Positions 23,563-37,666 of a DNA stretch of 64,000 nucleotides are shown piece by piece. Origin of the DNA: Erigeron canadensis (Eukaryota > Streptophyta > Magnoliopsida > Asterales > Asteraceae); contig NC_057769.1 of NCBI RefSeq assembly GCF_010389155.1, positions 8,184,735 through 8,248,734 on the forward strand. Direction: 5' to 3'. The stretch's first letter is position 1. Each line of letters opens with the position of its first letter. The notes beneath the pieces were generated by a model. The model was given only the letters and a program-made list of their open reading frames with translations. It was not told the DNA's origin and did not search any database. The translations under genes and the position numbers were made by a program.

Positions 23563-26500
23563 ATGAAGTTTACATGGTCTTCTGCTCTTCGGACGTTTAT
23601 ATTCCTTTTACTTGTTGCTGCTTTTGTCTTTGCTTGTTTTTCTCTGCCTGTTGATAAGGTTTGTTTTTTCCTCCCAACCTCATTGTATTTTGATATGATA
23701 ATAATATTTTTGTTACTATTTTGGTTTTGTATGTATATATTGTATTGAAATGTGTTTTTGCTGGTAGATACATTGTAGAGCAATATAATCAAAGTGTGGT
23801 AGATATGAAAACAAGATATAAAATAGGAACCTGTTGTTGTAAGGTTTATATATTGATTGTATGTAAATATAAGTTTTGGCAAAATAAATTTGGTGAGTTA
23901 GATATTCAGATTATGAAAAATAGATCGGTTGTTGGGACGTATGTTTTGAAGAAAATTAGTTTAATTTTTTTCAAGTTAATGAGTTTAGTTCTTACTTGTT
24001 ATTCTAGAATGTGAGAGTTCTACTCGTATAAAATTAGGAAGTGTAGTTTAGACTATAGACCAATGGCCGCTTTAAATTGTTACGTTGGAGAAAATAAGCA
24101 GGTAGTTAAAGCACATATCTGTTTATTCCTTATAAAATATGCAGATATTTTTACGAAGTATTTGTTATTGCTTATTTTCTTATAAAACAAGAAATAAGCA
24201 GAAAAATAATCAAAATACCAAACACTCCCTAAGTGTGTTTGTTGCTTTAGATAAGCTAAACTGCAGGCTTTTAAAAGGCAAAGTAAGCTATATGCACTTC
24301 GGAATATCGTTATATTTGGACATTATATGCATTCTTTATCTTCTTTCCATGTTTAATTTGGATCCCTTTGTTTAGCATATCGTATCTGGTATTCTTGTTT
24401 ACTTCAGAAGTGTATAACCCTTTTCTTGCAAGGTTTTGTTGTTTGTAAGTAAAGGTTTTAGTGAATGAATTTGTCGAAATATGTCCTAGATTATGACATT
24501 ATATATTTTCCCAGGGCCACGGATATAGTTTCTGTAGGTAATATCTGAGGTTGATGAGCCTAGCTACTCACTTTAATTTGTAGAATATAAATTTTACTTT
24601 CAAAGTTAAGTACAAACTGATGGAGGAAAAAAGTTTAATTTGGGCTTGTTAAGTGGGTTTAATAACGTTATGCGATTTATATATTATCATTGTAGCTTAT
24701 ATTCCATCTCTCATTTGTGTTACGTTTTTCTGCAGATTCTGAAGAACTTTTTGGTGTGGGTTAAGGAGGATTTGGGTCCTTGGGGTCCAATTGTTCTGTA
24801 AGTTACAGTTACCTTTTCTTTATGATGCATTTTATTATCTAGACATACTTTTGCATGGGATTTGTTGAAACAAATAATTATGTCTTATATTCTATTTTGC
24901 TCATAAAATTGTAGTGCCATTGCATATATCCCTCTTACGGTGTTTGTGGTTCCTGCTTCTGTGCTTACGGTGAGAACTGCACTTATTTTTGTTTTCCATA
25001 TATTTTATACTTGAAGTAATCAGATATCAATTTGTAAGGAGAATGTCTATGGCTCTATGCTTGAGAAAAACTATGAAAATCCGAGTGAATATGAGCTATG
25101 GCATACTGGAAACTTTTTTAATCCTTTTGATCTTTTTTTTTAATTTCTGAACTACTACTAGATCTATTAACTTATGAGTGAGTCCACGATAAACTGGGGA
25201 TTCTGTGTTCGAATTGCACCTTTGGGTACTTCCCCTGGCTTACCAGGGGCTTGGTCAATAAATGGTGAAATCTTATCTTTCCTCCCTTGTTTTGTTTTTT
25301 ATGGATCTTTCTGAAGAAGCATACATGGAACACTATCTTTTCCCTCTTTATGAAGAGTTCTTTTGTAAATAGCATGTTGGAGGGCACAAATACAAAAATT
25401 ATAAGTGCGCCTGTAAGTGACGTAGTGTTGGCCATAGTACATAATTAATTGTTTATTTATCAAAATGAACTTCAAACAGGATTATATGATAAATCTTTTT
25501 GTAATGAGTGGCGTGTCTATAGGTATGTTATCCTGTAGGTTTGTGTTAGGAAAAACTGCAACGTTCAAGGAGGGCGTATCACCAAGGAAAACACTGATAG
25601 TTTTTGCCTGAACGTCTTTTTTTACTGCTACGTGTAAACCTATGTGGGATGCCCCCTTATAGCCAACATGTGTAGTTTTAAAGCAGTCTATATGCAAGTA
25701 AAATAACGTTTTCAGATTGAGGCAAGTTCTGAGCAGTTCACCTTAAATGTTAAGGATGGTTAAGAATATACTAGTGAATGATTAGTCCACTTTATATAAT
25801 GACCATATATTGCTATGTTTATATTATTCAGTTTTGCATTCGTAATATTATACCGACTTGCATGGATAATATCAGAATGTATCAGAGTCCAGTCCAGGTT
25901 GCATGATGGGCCCACAGAATTCTAGTGACCTGGGTTACATACTTATATGTTTGTCTATATATATGTATGTTGTATCATTCTAAACCTCACATAAAATACA
26001 ATTCTTTTTTAATCTTAAATGTTAAGGATGGTTAAGAATATACTAATGAATGATTAGTCCACTTTATATAATGACCGTATATTGCTATGTTTATATTATT
26101 CAGTTTTGCATTCATAATATTATACCGACTTGCATGGATAATATCAGAATGTATCAGAGTCCAGTCCAGGTTGCATGATGGGCCCACAGAATTCTAGTGA
26201 CCTGGGTTACATACTTATATGTTTGTCTATATAGATTTACGTTGTATCATTCTAAATCTCACATAAAATACAATTCTTTTTTAATCTTAATGTGGTATTT
26301 GAGCCAGGTTATGTTCAATATACAAAGTGGACTCATTGTTTTCATAGTAATTCTCTCCATAGTTATAAAGCATCTTTATGAGTTTCATTTTCACATATGT
26401 TTCAGCTTGGAGGAGGTTATCTATTTGGACTGCCAGTAGGATTTGTTGCTGATTCAATCGGAGCGACCCTTGGTGCAACGGCTGCTTTCCTTGTTGGCAA

Positions 26501-28507
26501 AACCGTAAGTTCTTTGAATAGATTAAGCCATGAGCTTGAGCTGGGCTCAAGCTTGATTAATTGATACAACGCTTTTGCTGCCATGTTTCAAATTTCTTAT
26601 TATTAAGCTCATTTGTAATCGACTATTATATAATTTGTCTCGTCATGTAAGCTCTCTGCAAAATGGCCTCTTGAAGAAAATTATTATATAATCTGGCAGA
26701 TGTTATCAGGTAATGTGTTTCATCTTGTAATTTCATCTTTAAATGCAGATAGGAAGGTCTTATGTCATTTCTAAGCTAAAGAAATATCCCAAGTTCCAGG
26801 CCATTGCTATTGCAATACAGAGATCTGGGTTCAAGGTATGACAGATCTGATTGTTCAATAGAAACGATTATTTGTTTCCTCTCTGTGAGTAACATTTTTA
26901 AATAGATAAACATCGGAGCTTTTCATTCTGAAAACATATTTGATAGGCTCAATACAATTTGCTGCAAGATGTTCTGTTTTGGTTGCAAATGTCTTGTTTA
27001 TTACTCTAACCTGCAGTCTTGTAACAGAGTTCCATCACTGAATGCTAATTACTTGTATCCTGTTCAAGTCTATGTGGCAGATTTGGGGTTTTCTAAAATT
27101 TAAACCATGTCCGACTTCTAAGACATAGTCTATTGATTCCTCTTTATATTACTCAAAAGTTATTGTCCTGGTTCATATATATTTTGTAGCATATGAGAGA
27201 GAATTTTTCATATTATCGTATTTGAAAGCATTTCGTATACGGGTGTCGGCTATGGATTTTTCCTTCTATTAATTATGTCTATTGACTTTTTTCTCCGTTT
27301 GTTTCACAGATTGTTTTGCTGCTCCGCTTTGTTCCCTTGCTTCCGTTTAATGTCCTGAATTACCTGTTGTCTGTTACTCCTGTTCCCTTGTGGGAGTATA
27401 TGTTGGCCACTTGGCTGGGGATGATGGTATGCTTCTTTACATTGTAGATATAATGTAGATGGACCTTTTCAATGTATCATTAATTTTCAACTGTTCATGT
27501 TTTTGATACTCTTTTTGCTGTTATTATGTGATTTAACATGGTGAATAAATCGTAGATATAATGTGGATGGACCTTTTTCGATGTTTCATTTATTGTTGAC
27601 TTTCACGTTTATGACCTTTAATTTGCTGCTTGCAGCCAATTACATTTGTATTTGTGTATATTGGGACAACTCTGAAGGACCTATCTGATGTTACACATGG
27701 ATGGCACGAGATATCAAAAACTCGGTTGGTAAGTTTAATATCCTCTATTGATTAGTCTACATTTTTCATGTTATATATCTAACTGATCGAACTCTTTTTG
27801 TAATTGCAGATGGTTATGGCTTTTGGGCTTATTTTATCAGGTAAATCATAATCACAAGTGTTTACTAGAGGTGGCAAGTTTAACACTGATTTACTTATGA
27901 TTGAATCCATCTGGGTTATGCATTATCTGGAAGACTGGAACTGGTAATATAAGTAAAGCTAGCTTAAGAAGAAACGGGTCTATGGGTCGAAATGGTAAAA
28001 ATAAATGTGCCCCTAATGTTCAAATCTATTTTATGCATTTTATTCAAAAAGTTGGATTATTTTGAGATAATATATTCTCGTAATCATATTAGATACAATG
28101 GCTCATTAAAAATCTATAGTTTGGACAGAAAGCATTTCAAGTCGACCCAACCCAGCCCTTTTTGATTTATAAAGATAGTCACCCTTTATCACCACTTATC
28201 AAAATTGCCTGACCTTGGCCAATTTGCCGCCTCATGTGTCTACAATTATTGAACCCCCATTTCTCCCTGGCTGTTTCAATACTGATGATATCCTTTGTCT
28301 TTGTTGGTTGATGTGATAATAGTGATCCTGATCGCTTACATCATTAGAGTTGCAAAAGCTTCTCTGGAAAAAGCATTGGCTGAGAATGGTGAGATAGATG
28401 GCCTCGACTTGGAGTCACCCGGGCTGCCTGTTTCTATAGATTCAGCACTCAGTCTCCATAGACCTCTGATAGCTAGAGTGGACAACACGGCAGATGATCT
28501 TGTTTAA
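23563..28507 (+). CDS. VTT-domain / SNARE-associated Golgi family membrane protein
   Basis: Nine exons: 23563-23658, 24736-24797, 24915-24969, 26406-26504, 26749-26835, 27310-27426, 27636-27728, 27810-27840, 28323-28507. They give 274 residues. The frame is open upstream to 23401, but the ATG at 23563 is its first ATG, and it matches the MKFTW-type start of relatives. A first membrane segment (about residues 10-26) is followed by the VTT domain (about 50-190) with the conserved stretches PASVLTLGGGYLFG, GFVADSIGATLGA, LLLRFVPLLPFNVLNYLLS and GTTLKDLSDVTHGW. A last membrane helix (about 200-222) leads to a short hydrophilic tail. The family (TVP38/TMEM64/VMP1, bacterial DedA) includes ER/Golgi proteins, some with lipid-scramblase activity; the plant substrate is not established. 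It resembles the group containing At1g03260. No lesion is seen. Intron 3 carries a 272-bp tandem duplication. Confidence 0.93.
25742..26285 (+). repeat. Recent 272-bp tandem duplication in intron 3 of the VTT gene
   Basis: Units 25742-26013 and 26014-26285 differ at only a handful of positions (for example CTAGTGAAT versus CTAATGAAT, and ACCATAT versus ACCGTAT). No target duplication or terminal repeat surrounds them, so this is a plain local duplication. The second unit ends about 120 bp before exon 4. Confidence 0.9.
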
Positions 28508-28900
28508 ATCACTGCATGTCTCATGTAAATTCTTACCCCACCTATACGGAGAAAAAGAATGCCCAACCTTATTATAAACAAGAAGTTGACAGAAATGAAA
28601 GAGCTCCTTTCTTTTGTTATTTCCCTCCTAACGTTTTTTAGATTAGTAGCTGACCAGTCTTTTGCTTTGGATCGGCAATGGGGATTCAGATTCAAAACTA
28701 ACGTCAGTAGGCTAGTACACCCAATTTGTTTTGTACTCTATAAATGAAGAATATCTATGTAATTTATGACCAGTGCTCTTCTTAAGTAATTAATCATTTT
28801 CGTTTCATAATTTCTATCTATGGTATACCTTTAACGGACCTGAAAGAATGCTCTAATGTAATCGTTTTGTTATTTGCTGAAAGTTGTTAATGGTAAACAA
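28508..28900 (+). other. Probable 3' UTR of the VTT gene
   Basis: Noncoding sequence after the stop codon. AT-rich signals such as TATAAATGAAGAATA near 28739 could serve for polyadenylation. No other feature is seen. Confidence 0.4.
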
Positions 28901-29115
28901 ATGGGTGACGATCTAGTGGTAAAGGCTTGGTTTGAAGGATGAAATTACATAGAGGTCCCTAGGTCGAATCCTAGGAGCAAAGAAAATACCCCTTGTGGCT
29001 ACGGAGGTTTACCAGCAGAGACGACTCCAGGCAACCAGCAAAGAAGGTGGTCATCTCGGGATTAGTTGGCTCACAAAATGGGTTGGATACCTAAGTTGAT
29101 CACCATAAAAAGGAA
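28901..29115 (+). mobile_element. tRNA-derived SINE
   Basis: An A-box-like GATCTAGTGGTAAAGGC near 28910 and a B-box-like AGGTCGAATCC near 28970 are spaced as in a tRNA-derived RNA polymerase III promoter. About 130 bp of unrelated tail follows, ending near AAAAAGGAAAAAAG. The element lies just downstream of the VTT gene in the same orientation. Confidence 0.6.
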
Positions 29116-29485
29116 AAAAGTTTGTAAATGGTGTTGAATATGATAACAAGACAGGAAAAGGTGCGATAACTGATGACGAAATGGCCAATATATGTAGCTC
29201 AAATCAGAAAGCTTGTTACTAAATGAATATCTCTAAGTCTAAGGTTTACATTTTATAATCAAGATGGTTGAAATCTGGGAAGTAAGAGTATTTACATAAA
29301 TGATGTACCTGATGTCTCATTTAGCACAAATAAAAAGTTCACTTTACCTTATAAGAAACTTTTATGCAAAATGCCTGATTGGCACAGATCCTCAACTATT
29401 GAACCTTCCAAGTGATTACCTCGATAGTTAACTCCGTTCCTGCTTGACCATGCTTCTACACCTTGATCAACCATTCCATCTTATA

Positions 29486-29617
29486 GGGGAAGTGATATTG
29501 GTACCATATAACTTGATTAATTTACCACAACTATTCATTTACTATTTGTACTTTCAGTTGCAATACTTATACTATGTGGTAAATTAATTAAATTATATGG
29601 TACAAATATCACTTCCC
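29486..29617. mobile_element. 132-bp MITE with 8-bp target duplication
   Basis: Inverted ends of about 45 bp begin GGGGAAGTGATATTGGTACC at the left and, read inward from the right, GGGAAGTGATATTTGTACC. The flanks ATCTTATA (29478-29485) and ATTTTATA (29618-29625) agree at 7 of 8 positions. That suggests a hAT-type 8-bp duplication with one later change. Confidence 0.7.
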
Positions 29618-29869
29618 ATTTTATAAAGCTGAACTGCTTAGTGACGGTATCAAAAGTATCCATTTGATCAAGTTATGACGGTATCAAGTTATGTGGTACA
29701 AACTTTTGCAATACTTATTCGTACCATCAAAAGTATCCATTTGATCAAGCGTTCATTTTACAACCAAATAGGTCATTTACCCATTTTGCTAACCATTCAA
29801 AACCATCAAATCCTTTATGTTGCAAAAGACCATGACTCCAAACTATTATGTGCATAAATATACATAACG

Positions 29870-31480
29870 AACTTTACCAAAAATACTTCAAAAGTAGCAA
29901 GAGCCAGTAGTCCAAAGGAGTCACTATAGGTTCTAACCACAAACTACATTTTACCGCAAAAGTCAACATTTTCACAATTAAAATCACCATATTCTTCAAA
30001 GCACTAAATCTTGTTTCCAACTTCCGGGACAACCTATAAAAAGGGTAAACAACTAAAAAGTAAGCAAAGCTTAGTGAATACCATTGCATACGCTTATACA
30101 CACGAAGGAGGGCAAAAATACACAAAGGACTATCACATGTAGTCAATGGTATCGTCATACCATCACTTGCATACTCACCTTTACGCTAAACAATAATCTC
30201 AAGAGGTTCTTAGGCCTCAAAGGTTCTTAGGCCTTATATCAACATAACAAGAGGTTCTTAGGCCTCATCTCAATTCAACTATGGGGTTCTTAGGCCCTGG
30301 CCTCAAATTAGGCCCTAACGCCGAATCGATTACCACACACGGAATCCACCATCATATGGTAATCGACCCAACGTACATATAACCGTATGCAAGAGTACTC
30401 ACCTCCTTCGTAACAACCAAATCCATGATGACCATCTAACAATCTATGCTTTCTACCTAGCAATAATTTACAATTTACACATAGAAGGTCATCAAGCTCA
30501 ATTACCTCATACACAAGGCTAACAAGTCATACATTACAATCTTTTCTAGCGTATCAATGCCCAACCCTATTTTTACATAATTCACATTCTCATCATTCTT
30601 TAAAGTTGACTTCTTTCAAAATCTCATTTTACTTCACAACACCATGGCCATAACTCATTTTAATACAAAAATCATCATTTCTTTATCTCATCAATATGAC
30701 CATACACATTTTACTCAAAAATCATTATTTTCATCTTCTCATAATCACTTCTATATAGTCATATTCCATTATTACTCAAAATCTTCATTTTCTAACTTTG
30801 GCCATAAAAATCACTAAAAACACTTTTATCAAAATATTCATGCAACCACATGTCAATATGCTCCATAAAAAGCAAGAATTTAGAAAATCATTACAACATA
30901 GCTATCTCACTTAAAAAATCCCAATTTAACAATTTTCATGAATCCTAGCTTGATTTTAAGTAAATAACTCATTTTAAGAAAAATCCTCAATTTTTATCAA
31001 TTCAAGAACCCTAAATTGAAATTAATCTAAATGACCTATTTCATCAAAACCCCAAATTACTTACTTGTAAGAACCCTAATTTAATTATAATAGAATAAAA
31101 ATTATACCTTTGAGCAATAACAATTAGAATGTAAGAATTACAAATCTCCTTCTTCCCCTTTCTTGTCGTTTTCAACATATACACACATATGCATGACACC
31201 ATCTCCCAATTTTAACTTGATAGAACTTTTGGATGTTATTATTACGATATTCAGTCAATATTAAACCCTAAATTTAATTGATAAGAAGATAGGTAGAAAA
31301 ATTATTATTATTATTATGAATTTCTTTAAGTTAGGTGGAGAAGAATCGCATCAATTGTTAAAGGAAGAATTTAGAAGAAATGATTTGAAAGAAAAAAAAG
31401 AAGAAGGTTGGTGAAGTGAAATATGATTTCATAAAGGAGTAAAATGGCTGGCATGTTCTCCTTATGCCACGCCTCCCTAA
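29870..31480 (-). mobile_element. Probable LTR-retrotransposon noncoding remnant
   Basis: On the minus strand the part near 30050-30150 reads like the 3' region of a plant LTR (CACTAAGCTTTGCTTACT, then a pyrimidine-rich stretch and an intron-like AG). The unit GGTTCTTAGGCC occurs four times within 30200-30297. No gag-pol coding and no borders could be found. The call rests on style rather than homology and is weak. Confidence 0.3.
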
Positions 31481-32521
31481 TTTTTAAGTGAGAATTTTAT
31501 CCGCTATCCGATAAAGTTTCAACTAAATTAACCCCGTATATAAAAATAAAATACTAGGAAACTATTTTAATGTTAAAACTATAATAAAGTTTAATTTTCA
31601 ATGGCTCAATAAAATTTAGGATGTACATTTTTGTTACGAGTATTATTATTATTATTACAAGTAGTAGAATCTGTTCTTTAGATCTTTGCCTAGAAAAATG
31701 GGAGTGAAATGAAAGGAGCAGTGGTCAAATGTGAGTACAATGGTGATTGAAAGCTAAAATGGCGGAAGTGGTGGTGGTTGAAGGGTATAACGGGGGTGGT
31801 TGATAGTTGTCAGTAGGAGATTATCGGAGGTTGCAATGGTTCCGACACTGGTTGCTATAGTGGCTTCGATAACCCGATTGAAAACTCTTTTTTTCCCTTT
31901 ATCATTTACTCATTTATATATTCCCCCATCCTCCTTTATCTATAATCTATTTGATTGTCATTACTTGGGGATCTGGGGGTGTCGTACAGATTTAAGAAAG
32001 ATGTTGTTTTTATGGTTGTGTTGTTTATTGATGATGAGAGGCAAATTAATTTTGCATATGGAACTTTGTGAGTGATTATATGGTTGTAAGGCTTATCCTG
32101 ATTTGTGTATGTATATTGTTCGGGCATTGACCAATTAGACGGATTTTGGTGGTGGTGGTGGCCTGAAGAAGAATAAGGACTAGGAGGTGGAGGAAGATGA
32201 AGGTGGTTTTCTTATATAAATGGACCAAAATGCTCTCTTGTGATATGCACGTGAGAGATTTAACGGCCAGATTTAAAAAAAGTTAATGTCAGGGGCTTCT
32301 AACAATAAAAACAAAAAAAGCAAAAACCAGTTGCAATGAAAAAAAATATAAGAAGCAAAATACGAATATAACAAACCACTAGGACCATTTGTGATATTTT
32401 CTCCCTATTCAATTTGCGTCACAGCATATTCCCCTTAATAATTTCTATATTTAAATTAGGGCTCAAATCAAATCTATTTCGCCCTAATTTAACAAGCTCT
32501 CTCAGATTTCAAAATTCAATC
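31481..32521. other. Spacer upstream of the R3H gene
   Basis: No gene recognised. The segment 31730-32210 is rich in GGTGGTGGT and similar G-runs. The last 120 bp before ATG 32522 probably contains the promoter and 5' UTR, but I could not fix a TATA box. Confidence 0.4.
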
Positions 32522-35500
32522 ATGGCGACACCCGATGTTTATGTTCAAGGCGAACATCCTCCTTTTGATCATCCCAAAGGTCCAACCCCCAAATTTTGCC
32601 CTAATTTCGGCCCTCATTTTTTATTTTTAAAAATATAGTTAATTTAATTGAATTGTGATTTTTTGTGTTTGTGTGCAGGGGATGCAAAATCACGAGGATT
32701 TGCCCTTGAGAAAAAAATTGAATATCTTGAGAGCTTGAATGACAAAGTAATTTTCATTTATTTATATTTTAATTAAAGTTTTACCTTTCTTTGTATTTGT
32801 TGTTATTATTATTGTGATTATTTTTCATAAAGTTTGTAACTTTTTGGGCGTGAGATGTTTTGATCCTATGTAATGGGAAAAATATATGATCTTGTATAAA
32901 TAAGGCGTTATTCTGGATTTTGCGTATTTTAAAGTGTTTATCTGTATAAAAAAGATTTCAACTTGCTTATTGAAGAGTGCTTATTCCTTGTAAAATAGAG
33001 TAGTAACCAAATAAGCCGTTTTCTCGGGAGATTTTTTTTGTTATTGCTTAACTGTTGTAGAAATAAGGATTAAGCCGATAAGCTTTTAAATAAGCATTCA
33101 TAAACATAGCCTCTAAAATGCATTTTGGTTAGTGTATTTGGAAATGTATCTCTATATATAGTCCGAAATCTATAATGTGTCCAACTTTTAATGTTATTAT
33201 TATGTAGTGTAATTCTAAGTTTGAATCTTTCAAATATTGTCATTGTATGTATTTGATGCTATGTTTGATGATGTGGCAACTTATATGGATGCCCTGTCAA
33301 AAATTATACCACCACTGGATACATAGCAATTTTTGAAAGTTGATTACAGATGATAGAAATATCCTAAGTTGGATGGATGTGATAGACTTTGGTCTGAAGA
33401 TGATACATCCTCAAACACCAATTATAATAAATTAATAATATCTAGTGATAGATATTGGTTCTGTAAGTAAGCTTTTTCTAATTAATATCATCCTCATACG
33501 GAACTTGCAGTTTTGATCTTGTTGCGAATTAGAGAATCACTACTTGGTAGATACTTCTTGCTTAAGTGTTTTGGTTAGTGTCATTCATTTCTTGTCGTAT
33601 TTATTGTAACTTTATCGGGGTGTCATGAATCACATACCGTATGTAGTATCTTGTGTCTGTAGATCTCCTTTGTTGCTATCAACATAATATTTCTTTAGTT
33701 TGCGTATCATTTAGTATCTTTTTTCTCTCTGCTTTGGATTGCATATAACTTTTATTAGTTTCGTGATTGTTCTGGTAGGTGCATTTCTGCATCCCTGTTA
33801 CTGAAATTATGTGGTTGACACTCATTAAATTCTTTCCAGGTTAGCAACAGACGAGCACGTAGATGGATTAATGATCGCATACTGTTGGAGCTTGTACCCC
33901 GTCTGACTGGAGATGAGATTAGGGGTTTGTTTGCTCCACCACCGTGGGGTAAGGCACTTTTATATATGTTAAGTTTGGGTGATGGCTACTTGTATTGTTT
34001 TTATTCTTGCAGTAGATTATAAAGCACATGCACTTAATGTATGAACGCTTTTATTCAATAAATTCAGCTATTGTACTTGAGGAAATGAAACTTACTTCTT
34101 TTTTTAATGAAATCAATGAATAGATAAACGGAATCTTCGAATGTAGATGAATGTTTTGGGGTTTTCCTTAAAACAACAATAAGTCCAATGAATTGAAGAT
34201 TTTAAACTTCAAATTTATGACATTATTAGATGCCAAAAGGAAGCTCAAACCTCAGGCATAACAAAGTCAGTACTGTATGTGGGTGATTAATTGGAAATGT
34301 CAGGTTTGAATGAGTTGTATATGCACATTAGGGTAGATATGAATGCATGTAATATACAATATTGTATATATTCTTTGGTTGATCTCATGCCATACCCTTT
34401 ATTTGTATACGTGGTAACAATGTAACATCATATATAGTTGATTGGAGATCCATTTTACAGGTGATGAGGCGCAACCGTCAGCATTTAGCATGACAAACGT
34501 GGTGGAGTGGGACAAGTTTAGGAATATAGACATGGATAAAGAGGTTTTACACGGCTTTTCTTATATTCAAGTTTTCTTTCCAAAATTTGCATCTTAGGCA
34601 AAGCTAAGGATTTTTACTCATGTTTCTATTGACAATATGCAAATATACTGCTTTTGAATTCAACTTTGCCCCCTATCTTTCGTACTGCCTTGATTTGGTA
34701 GGTAAGCTTGAATAAGTCTGTAATATCAGCAAGAACAATATGCTACTATGTTTGCTCTTATTTGCCTTTCGTCATGATATGGCCTTTTTTTGGTAACTTG
34801 TAGAAAAAAATTCATGGGTTGAAATAGTATTGTCAGGATGGCCTTGGCTGAAACATGTTATCAATAAATATTTTCTTTTTTATTTGTAAATAAATGATGC
34901 GTTAAATATGACTATAAAAAGTATGCTATCATTCTAGTAGCATAGTTTTCTTCAGTAAAATTATTAAATAGAGTTGTATCGTAAATAAGTGTACTTTGTC
35001 TATCTGTCAGCCCGTTAACCCAGTTACCTTTTTAAGTTTTTTTTATTTAAAATTTCACCATATGAAAATAATTGCCCACCAGACGAAAACACACATTCTA
35101 AGGTAGTATGAAATTGCAGGTTCTAATTAATTGTCATAGTGCGTCAGTCTTTCAAGCTTTTGTTATCTCTGGTAGGCTGTTGCAGTGGAGGCCCTCAAGG
35201 GTTCCTCATCAAAGAAGAAAAGTCGTGGGGACGCTGATAAGATAGCTGCATTGACTGCATGGCACAGGGTTGACTGCAGAACTAGAGAGGCATTTCGCCG
35301 AAGCTTCCTTCCGGAACTTGTCAATGGTTATGAGGTATTTTATGCTTCTCTCCTGCTATAAATATGTTGTTTTTTTATTTTTTCAACTGAAATGCACTTC
35401 AACAATGACACAACAAAAGAATATTGAAGACCCAAATAAATATCACTGGTCTTTCATATGACTAAAAGTGAAAAGTATTCCAAGTAAAGCATGTTATAAG

Positions 35501-36488
35501 TTTGTATTTACAGTTTTCATTAGATATATCATATAAGGAGTAAAAAAGCAACATCTAGTGAAACACAAATTTGTTGTGGCCCCCCTTAGAGTGTTTTTGT
35601 CTCCATCTCCACATAACGTTTTTATAAATATAATTTACAGGAGAACATACGAGCTTTTGTCTCAGAGGCTGCTGGAGAGGAGGTTCTTGTGCTATATGTG
35701 CAAGACCCTTTCCATAGGTTGTTACTGCACGGTGTTTGTGAGGTAAGATCCATATCTACTTCAAACTTGTTTAATTAACAGTGAGTTTGTTTCCAATTTT
35801 TGTCTTTAATATATTCAAAATAGTTGATATGAAAACTCAAATCTTTTGAAGAACTTTTTGAATGGTAACTTAGACTTTGGGTGTATGTGCTTTTCAAATA
35901 ATCTGGTTGTTACGGCGTGGTGTGATTGGTGTCATAATAATCAGTTTCAAATGTTCTGATAAACAGAATCTGCTTCTGCTTATCAGATTAAATTGGCCAA
36001 ATAATCAGTTTTGGATGACGAGTTTTATTCCCAACTGCAACAAAATTGATAATAAACTTGAAATGAAAACCAAGTTACCCACCCTGTCTTTATATCTAAA
36101 TTTATTAACTTTACTCCCATCTCACAAAATGTCTCCTTTATGCACAAAAATGTGTTTCCTTGGGGATGTATGTATTACTTTCTTGAAATAAGTAAAATCT
36201 GCCAAGGGGCATCTGATCATCTAATCACAACTACAAACAGTAGAAGCACATCACAAACTTTGCTTGATTTAACTTATTTACCATCATTTCAAAACGCATA
36301 TATACACATTTTCTAAATCTCCATGTGATTGACAGTTCTACAACTTGGTCTCCACTACGGAGTCGGAGACCAAAGGGACAAAGGTGTTGAAGATGACCAA
36401 GATTAAGAAGAAAAAAGTGGGCAACAATGAGCTCCCAACCATCACTCTTTGCCTGTTTATGAAAATGGCAAAAGATGGGTTCTGGTAG
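32522..36488 (+). CDS. R3H-domain nucleic-acid-binding protein
   Basis: Seven exons: 32522-32579, 32679-32746, 33840-33948, 34461-34543, 35176-35334, 35641-35742, 36336-36488. They give 243 residues with continuous reading and GT-AG borders; the first donor (AAAG|GTCC) is weak. ATG 32522 has a good context (AATCATGGCG). The N-terminal half has charged helices (ALEKKIEYLESLNDK, SNRRARRWINDRILLELVPR) and a segment ending PPPWG. A lysine/serine-rich stretch (about 110-130) precedes the R3H domain at about 160-200, where Arg185 and His189 in DPFHRLLLHGVCEFYNL form the R-xxx-H signature for binding single-stranded nucleic acid. The C-terminal tail is lysine-rich (KMTKIKKKKVG). It resembles small plant R3H proteins such as, from memory, At1g03250. 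The partner and RNA or DNA target are unknown. No lesions seen. Confidence 0.9.
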
Positions 36489-37666
36489 GCGCTTAGGCCT
36501 TAACTGATTCCGACCCATGTAAATAGATAGCTTAAGTTTGTACCATTTTAAATTATACCTGGATGTAACTTTGTATCTGTTTTGCCCACCCCTTGGTAAT
36601 CTTATGGTGGAAGTGTGAAGGATCTTGGTTCAAGCTTCACTTCAATGCTGTGAAGTGTGAATGCTCATCTTCCCTGTATATTGCTGTTAAATGGGTGGGT
36701 GTCGTCATCCTTTGTCCAAACTATGTTTTGTAATTTCATTCAATGTTGTAATTATTAATATTAATATCGATAGGGGTCGGGTCTTACAAGATCCTTTGAT
36801 TTATCTTTGTTGGCTTTAGCCGTTCTGCGAATAATGATACCCTATGTTTTACATGAACCATGTATCAAGCTTGAGGGTTAATATCTCTATTCTCGATTGA
36901 ATATTTTGAGTTGAGATCTATTTTGCATTTTGTCTATTTACTTGAAACAATTCCAATGTCCAGTAGTCTAGTGGTTGGGAGAATGAATTCATAACTTTGA
37001 ATCCAGGATCCTAGTCGCGTATACATATCGTATGCAATTATTGAAGAAAAACGCCATTGCATCTGCGCCTGAGAAGCAACTTTACTATCAACTTATCAAG
37101 TGTATCAATTGATGGATGTATTTTATCTTATTATGAACTATGTTCTCATTTTGATTTGATTTGATATGGTGCCTACTAGCCGTCACCAAAAACATATGTC
37201 ATACTCAAATTTGAATAAAAGGCGATAATATTAATAATAATGAGCACGGACTATAAATAGATGCCATATAAACCATAAGATCATCTTATACTTGTGATGA
37301 AAATATTAAAGTAAATGGTATGGATATTACTTTCCATCTTATATATACTTTGATTATTTTTTTGAAAAACTATCCATATTTGACTTGATATACACAAAAA
37401 AACGAAAAAATATGTTAACGAGTTAAAAAAAAGTTTGAATATTTGACTTGATCTACACAAAAAAACGAAGGAAATATATTAAAGGAGTTAAGAAGTTGAA
37501 TATATTCCCATATATTGTAAAACAAGTTATATCTGCTAGTTCAAATATAAAAGATGCATTGAAGTTTAAAACATTAGTAGTAGGTGTTGAAAGCTTTATT
37601 AAAAAAAAGTTGTAAATACTAATCTGGTGAAAATTGGTAGGCGTTAATAACTACTGGTGTACAACA
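36489..37666. other. Spacer between the R3H gene and PhzF copy 1
   Basis: Contains the 3' UTR of the R3H gene. A SINE-like stretch at about 36955-37090 has an A-box-like AGTCTAGTGGTTGGGAG but a poor B box. No gene is seen. Confidence 0.4.

Noticed and set aside
30200..30297. CRISPR-like spaced repeats
   Set aside because: Four 12-base repeats with irregular spacing in a plant nuclear setting; no array geometry and no cas genes.
30308..30514. Minus-strand open frame near the repeated GGTTCTTAGGCC motif
   Set aside because: It lies in LTR-like noncoding sequence and has no gag or pol motif.
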